A DNA stretch of 64,000 bases, taken from assembly GCF_000614975.1 (NCBI RefSeq), contig NZ_BALM01000005.1, positions 1-64,000 of the forward strand, in the 5' to 3' direction. A model generated the notes under the pieces. It did not search any database. It saw nothing but the letters and a program-made list of their open reading frames with translations, and was not told where the DNA came from. Position numbers and translations under genes: made by a program. This DNA is from Shewanella marina JCM 15074. GTDB lineage: Bacteria; Pseudomonadota; Gammaproteobacteria; Enterobacterales; Shewanellaceae. Below are positions 60,417 to 64,000 of the stretch, piece after piece. Every line of letters begins with the position of its first letter. Within the stretch, counting starts at the first letter, position 1.

Positions 60417-60595
60417 GTATCATTTATGTGTTAATTCCCATTGCAATGTTATTTGTATTAATTGCAGTGGGCATCTTTTTTTGGGCGGTAAAATCAGAGC
60501 AATTTGATGATCTAGATAGACAAAGCATGTCAATTCTATTCGATGATGACCCAAAACCTGTAATCAAAGATAACGAGCCAAAGGACGAGCAGTAG
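60413..60595 (+). CDS. ccoS: cbb3 oxidase maturation protein CcoS
   Basis: 60 residues: one membrane helix (IYVLIPIAMLFVLIAVGIFF) and then FWAVKSEQFDDLDRQSMSIL, the CcoS signature, ending in a charged tail. CcoS is needed to insert heme/copper cofactors. It starts inside the ccoI stop and ends three bases before the next gene. Confidence 0.95.
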   Translation: MSIIYVLIPIAMLFVLIAVGIFFWAVKSEQFDDLDRQSMSILFDDDPKPVIKDNEPKDEQ

Positions 60596-60598
60596 CCG

Positions 60599-61284
60599 AT
60601 GGATCTGAATATTGCCAGTGCATTTATGGTGGGGTTAATGGGAACCGCGCATTGCGTTGGTATGTGTGGTGGCTTGTTAACAGCGTTTGCATCCCAAACA
60701 CCACCAGCCAAAGGCAATGTATTGTTACATCAATTAAAATATGGTTTGTCCTATCACCTAGCCGAATTGCCAGTTATACCCTTGCTGGTGCGATAATTGG
60801 CGGTTTAGCACAATCATTAATCATATTATTCAACATTAACGATTATTTACTGTTGTTACGGGTACTAGCTGGTGTATTAATGATTGTAACAGGACTGTAT
60901 ATTTCAAATATATGGTTTGGACTGCGCAAAATTGAACGTATTGGCGCTCTATTTTGGCAACTCATTGCACCACTGGCACAAAAAGTAATGCCATTTAACA
61001 CGTTTAGACAAGCTGTTATTGCAGGCAGTTTATGGGGATGGTTACCCTGTGGTTTAGTTTATAGTATGTTGACTTGGTCAATGGCCGCAGGTTCGGCAGT
61101 AGATGGTGCCTTACTGATGTTGGCATTTGGACTGGGCACATTACCCGCATTACTTGGACTTTCAGTCACCACCACCGGTGTGTTGCAATGGCTTAAACAC
61201 AAAACTGTACGCTTTATCGGCGGATGGTTATTAATTGGCTTAGGGATCCAGACTATCTGGATAGCAATTGGTCAGCTTAACTAG
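60599..61284 (+). CDS. TauE/SafE-like membrane protein (CcoH-type position), one apparent frameshift
   Basis: The frame changes near 60762, where one C added to gcc restores the sequence YHLARIASYTLAGAIIGG. The repaired protein is about 229 residues with six membrane segments. MGTAHCVGMCGG at the start and LWGWLPCGLVYSML later are the paired Cys motifs of the sulfite-exporter/TauE-like group that sits behind ccoS in Shewanella and relatives. It is thought to take part in copper handling or cytochrome biogenesis. The same region in the downstream frame is open, so an undercall is likely. Confidence 0.8.
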
Positions 61285-61292
61285 CCCAGAAG

Positions 61293-61315
61293 GTTATATT
61301 GGTTTACCATATAAC
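61293..61315. promoter_or_regulatory. Inverted repeat before the fnr/etrA gene
   Basis: GTTATAT (61293-61299) and ATATAAC (61309-61315) are perfect arms around tggtttacc, which itself pairs GGT/ACC. The palindrome lies 24 bases before the regulator start. It may be an operator or a small attenuator. It is not an FNR box. Confidence 0.45.
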
Positions 61316-61339
61316 TAATGGAGAAACTTGAGAACAAGT

Positions 61340-62092
61340 ATGACTGTAGACTCAAACAAACAGCGTCGACCTATGTCACCGGGCTGTGCGATCCATTGCC
61401 ATGATTGTAGCATGGGAGCATTATGTATCCCTTTTACTCTCAATGACAATGAGCTAGATCAGTTAGATGATATTATTGAACGTAAAAAACCGGTGCAAAA
61501 AGGCGAACAGATCTTTAAATCTGGCGATCCTTTAAAATCTCTTTTTGCGATTCGCTCAGGCACGATAAAAAGTTATACCATTACCGAACAAGGCGATGAG
61601 CAAATCACTGGATTTCATCTTGCAGGAGATGTTGTCGGGTTTGATGGTATACACGCGCAGCAACATCAGTCTTTTGCACAAGCATTAGAAACTGCCATGG
61701 TATGTGAAATTCCATTTACCACGCTTGATGAGCTATCAGGTTCAATGCCAAAGTTAAGACAGCAGATTATGCGCTTAATGAGTAATGAAATCATGAGCGA
61801 TCAAGAGATGATTTTATTATTAAGCAAGAAGAATGCTGAAGAACGTTTGGCTGCATTCATTAGTAACTTAGCTACTCGTTATGGTAATCGCGGTTTTTCA
61901 GCGCGAGAGTTTCGCTTAACAATGACACGTGGTGATATTGGTAACTATTTAGGGTTAACCGTAGAAACCATCAGTCGTTTACTTGGTCGTTTCCAAAAAG
62001 CGGGATTGATCGAAGTTAAAGGTAAATATATAACGATAGTCGACTTCGACCAGTTGTATGCACTTGCCGGTAATACTCGGATTGCCCGTTAG
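61340..62092 (+). CDS. etrA: Fnr/EtrA oxygen-sensing regulator
   Basis: I use the ATG of [19 protein letters not shown]; the TTG four codons earlier is less likely. 250 residues, the usual EtrA length. Cys at [14 protein letters not shown] gives the N-terminal iron-sulfur ligands and a further Cys lies at AMVCEIPF (about 118). The C-terminal helix-turn-helix ([20 protein letters not shown]) has the E-x-x-S-R residues that read TTGAT half-sites. It should regulate anaerobic metabolism and probably the cbb3 operon. Confidence 0.95.
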   Translation: MTVDSNKQRRPMSPGCAIHCHDCSMGALCIPFTLNDNELDQLDDIIERKKPVQKGEQIFKSGDPLKSLFAIRSGTIKSYTITEQGDEQITGFHLAGDVVGFDGIHAQQHQSFAQALETAMVCEIPFTTLDELSGSMPKLRQQIMRLMSNEIMSDQEMILLLSKKNAEERLAAFISNLATRYGNRGFSAREFRLTMTRGDIGNYLGLTVETISRLLGRFQKAGLIEVKGKYITIVDFDQLYALAGNTRIAR

Positions 62093-62098
62093 AATTTA

Positions 62099-62133
62099 AG
62101 CCCTTATCTATATAATAGATAAGGGCTTTTTGT
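62099..62133 (+). terminator. Terminator after etrA
   Basis: AGCCCTTATCTAT and ATAGATAAGGGCT form a 13-base stem with loop ATA, followed by TTTTTG. Strong terminator. Confidence 0.9.
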
Positions 62134-62174
62134 TTTATCTAATCTATACAATCTCCACTATAAGGAATATAGCT

Positions 62175-63110
62175 ATGAGGGAATATCAGAAGTTACTTGT
62201 AGTTGCCGATCCTACTGCTCAGCAGCAAGTTGCCCTAACACGGGCGATTGAACTCGCTTCAATTAATCGCGCAGAAATTACGGTCTTCCTTTCAATTTTT
62301 GACTTTTCATATGAAATGACGTCAATTCTATCAAGCCATGAACGTGAAACTATGCGTCAAGGCGTGGTAGACCAACGTTTAGCATGGGTAAATGACTTAA
62401 TTAAACAACATAGTGATAGTAATGTCAGTATGACGGCCAAAGTGATTTGGCATAATCGTCCATATGAAAGCATTATTGAAGAAGCTATTGCGGGTAATTA
62501 TGATTTAGTAGTTAAAGCCACCCATGAACATGACAAGTTAAAATCAGTTATCTTTACCCCAACCGATTGGCATTTATTACGCAAATGCCCTGCTCCAGTA
62601 TTACTAGCTAAGGAAGAGCAGTGGCCAATTGCCGGTAAAATTATTTGTGCAGTGAACGTTGCCACCGAAGACGATGAGCATGAGTCACTCAACACCAAAA
62701 TTATCCAACATGCCAAAGCACTGGCTGAAAAGTTCAACATTGAAATTCATTTAGTGAATGGTTTTCCGGCAACCCCAGTAAACCTATCAATCGAACTTCC
62801 TGATTTTGATGCGCGCAGCTATAACGAAACCGTGCGTATGCAGCATGAAGAAAGAGTTTACTATTTGGCAGATACGTTTGGTATCCCAACCACTCAATGT
62901 CATATCAAAGAAGGGTTACCAGAAGATGTTATCCCAGAAATTGCGCAAGAACTTGATGCAAAACTGGTTATCTTAGGTACGATTGGCCGCACCGGTATTT
63001 CAGCTGCGCTCATCGGTAACACCGCAGAACATGTGATTGATAACATAAACTGCGATTTGTTGGCGTTAAAACCAGCAGGCTACATCTCACCACTGCAACA
63101 ACAAGCATAA
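62175..63110 (+). CDS. uspE: Universal stress protein E
   Basis: The ATG of MREYQKLLVVADPTAQQQV has AAGGA eight bases upstream and gives 311 residues, the usual UspE length; an upstream start adds 15 codons. Two tandem Usp domains: residues 1-150 and 160-311. The second contains VILGTIGRTGISAALIGNTAE, the G-x-x-G-x-x-x(9)-G-S/T type nucleotide-binding loop. In many gammaproteobacteria uspE follows fnr, as here. It aids stress survival and motility control. It is followed by a terminator hairpin. Confidence 0.9.
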   Translation: MREYQKLLVVADPTAQQQVALTRAIELASINRAEITVFLSIFDFSYEMTSILSSHERETMRQGVVDQRLAWVNDLIKQHSDSNVSMTAKVIWHNRPYESIIEEAIAGNYDLVVKATHEHDKLKSVIFTPTDWHLLRKCPAPVLLAKEEQWPIAGKIICAVNVATEDDEHESLNTKIIQHAKALAEKFNIEIHLVNGFPATPVNLSIELPDFDARSYNETVRMQHEERVYYLADTFGIPTTQCHIKEGLPEDVIPEIAQELDAKLVILGTIGRTGISAALIGNTAEHVIDNINCDLLALKPAGYISPLQQQA

Positions 63111-63145
63111 GAGCTTTACTCTACACTAAGTTGCTGGAATAATAC

Positions 63146-63181
63146 GCGCCCTTAAACATCATCGTTTTACGGGCGCTTATT
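63146..63181 (+). terminator. Terminator between uspE and ttcA
   Basis: GCGCCC-TTAAAC and GTTTTA-C-GGGCGC form a GC-rich stem at 63146-63176, followed by TTATTTT. The T tract runs to within three bases of the ttcA start codon. Confidence 0.75.
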
Positions 63182-63183
63182 TT

Positions 63184-64000
63184 ATGGTTGAAGAACTTTC
63201 AAAAAAACAAATTACACGTTTAAACAAGCTACAGAAACGCTTGCGCCGTGAAGTCGGTAGTGCCATTTTTGATTACAATATGATTGAAGATGGTGATTTA
63301 GTTATGTGTTGTCTATCTGGCGGTAAAGACAGCTACGCCATGCTAGATATTTTGATGAACCTACAACAACGTGCTCCAGTTAAGTTCGACCTAGTAGCCG
63401 TTAACCTTGATCAAAAACAACCAGGCTTCCCAGAAGATATTTTACCTGCTTACCTTGATTCATTAGGTGTGGCTTACCATATTCTTGAAAAAGACACCTA
63501 CTCTATCGTTAAAGATAAGATCCCAGAAGGTAAGACAACCTGTTCATTATGTTCACGCTTACGTCGTGGCACGTTATATGGTTTTGCACAGCGCATTGGT
63601 GCCACTAAAATTGCATTAGGCCACCACCGCGACGATATTATTGAAACCATGTTTTTAAACATGTTCTACGGCGGCAAATTAAAAGCTATGCCACCAAAGT
63701 TACTGTCTGACGATGGCGCCAACATGATCATTCGTCCTCTAGCTTACAGCCGTGAAAAAGACATAGCTGAATATGCACAGTTAAAGTCATTCCCTATCAT
63801 TCCTTGTAACTTATGTGGTTCACAAGAGAACTTAAAGCGTGCTGCGGTAAAAGAGATGCTTAATGATTGGGACAAGCAGCACCCAGGCCGTATTGAAACC
63901 ATCTTTACTGCGATGCAAAACACGGCTCCATCACAAGGTGTTGACCGCGAGCAGTTTGACTTTCTTGCACTTAAGCGTGATGCCGATGCACCGCTTAAAG
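63184..64000 (+). CDS. ttcA: TtcA, tRNA 2-thiocytidine synthetase (cut by the window end)
   Basis: Only the first 272 codons are inside the window and no stop is reached. The ATG begins [18 protein letters not shown]. The PP-loop [12 protein letters not shown] binds ATP, and the pairs CSLCSRLRR and CNLCGS provide the Cys residues for the iron-sulfur cluster. TtcA thiolates C32 in certain tRNAs. The gene lies next to uspE in many gammaproteobacteria. No defect is visible in the part seen. Confidence 0.95.
   Translation, partial: MVEELSKKQITRLNKLQKRLRREVGSAIFDYNMIEDGDLVMCCLSGGKDSYAMLDILMNLQQRAPVKFDLVAVNLDQKQPGFPEDILPAYLDSLGVAYHILEKDTYSIVKDKIPEGKTTCSLCSRLRRGTLYGFAQRIGATKIALGHHRDDIIETMFLNMFYGGKLKAMPPKLLSDDGANMIIRPLAYSREKDIAEYAQLKSFPIIPCNLCGSQENLKRAAVKEMLNDWDKQHPGRIETIFTAMQNTAPSQGVDREQFDFLALKRDADAPLK

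Overview
The window looks like a low-GC Shewanella-type gammaproteobacterial chromosome. The main reason is the right-hand block, where cbb3 oxidase genes ccoN-O-Q-P, fixH, ccoI and ccoS are followed by a TauE/SafE-family gene, an Fnr/EtrA regulator, uspE and the start of ttcA. This order and the protein sequences are typical of Shewanella. I assigned the organism from recognised gene order and motifs, not from a database search.

Left part (1-35 kb) is accessory DNA. A Tn7-like transposition operon (tnsA, tnsB, tnsC, tniQ; 1.3-6.2 kb) is followed by inverted cargo that looks like phage defence. The cargo is a two-gene module with a NERD nuclease-like domain, two kinase-like domains and an SF1 helicase plus a partner protein (Mokosh-like, tentative), and an SF2 helicase with a C-terminal nuclease-like motif. 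Next come an integrase remnant, a phosphoesterase, a small nucleotidase, an XRE regulator and a AAA+ ATPase gene with striking palindromes between the last two. From 18.9 to 33 kb lies an Rhs/SpvB-type polymorphic toxin locus: a giant secreted Rhs protein with a variable C-terminal tip, an adjacent candidate immunity gene, an orphan Rhs tip, an older Rhs scrap, an IS110 scrap and two displaced immunity-like genes. A 45-bp direct repeat occurs at both outer sides of this 35-kb stretch (79-123 and 34994-35038).

Middle part (35-46 kb): eight consecutive minus-strand genes encode almost only secreted proteins and lipoproteins, including LPP20-like, CsgG/FlgT-like and MltC-like lytic transglycosylase members. 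They look like an envelope-spanning complex outside a flagellar locus and are my best candidate for an undescribed system. A NifU-like protein and a GGGtGRT-family protein follow, behind a potentially structured 5' leader.

Right part (46-64 kb) is mostly core: a purine permease, a lipoprotein, a secreted lipase with its foldase, a methyltransferase-like exported protein, a tyrosine recombinase, a small Cys-rich gene behind a Fur-box-like site, then the cbb3 oxidase region behind two FNR/EtrA-like sites.

Nine genes or gene parts are broken by apparent one-base deletions, nearly all in short homopolymers, and each can be repaired by adding one base. The pattern points to sequencing undercalls more than true gene decay, so I describe these genes as single repaired units.
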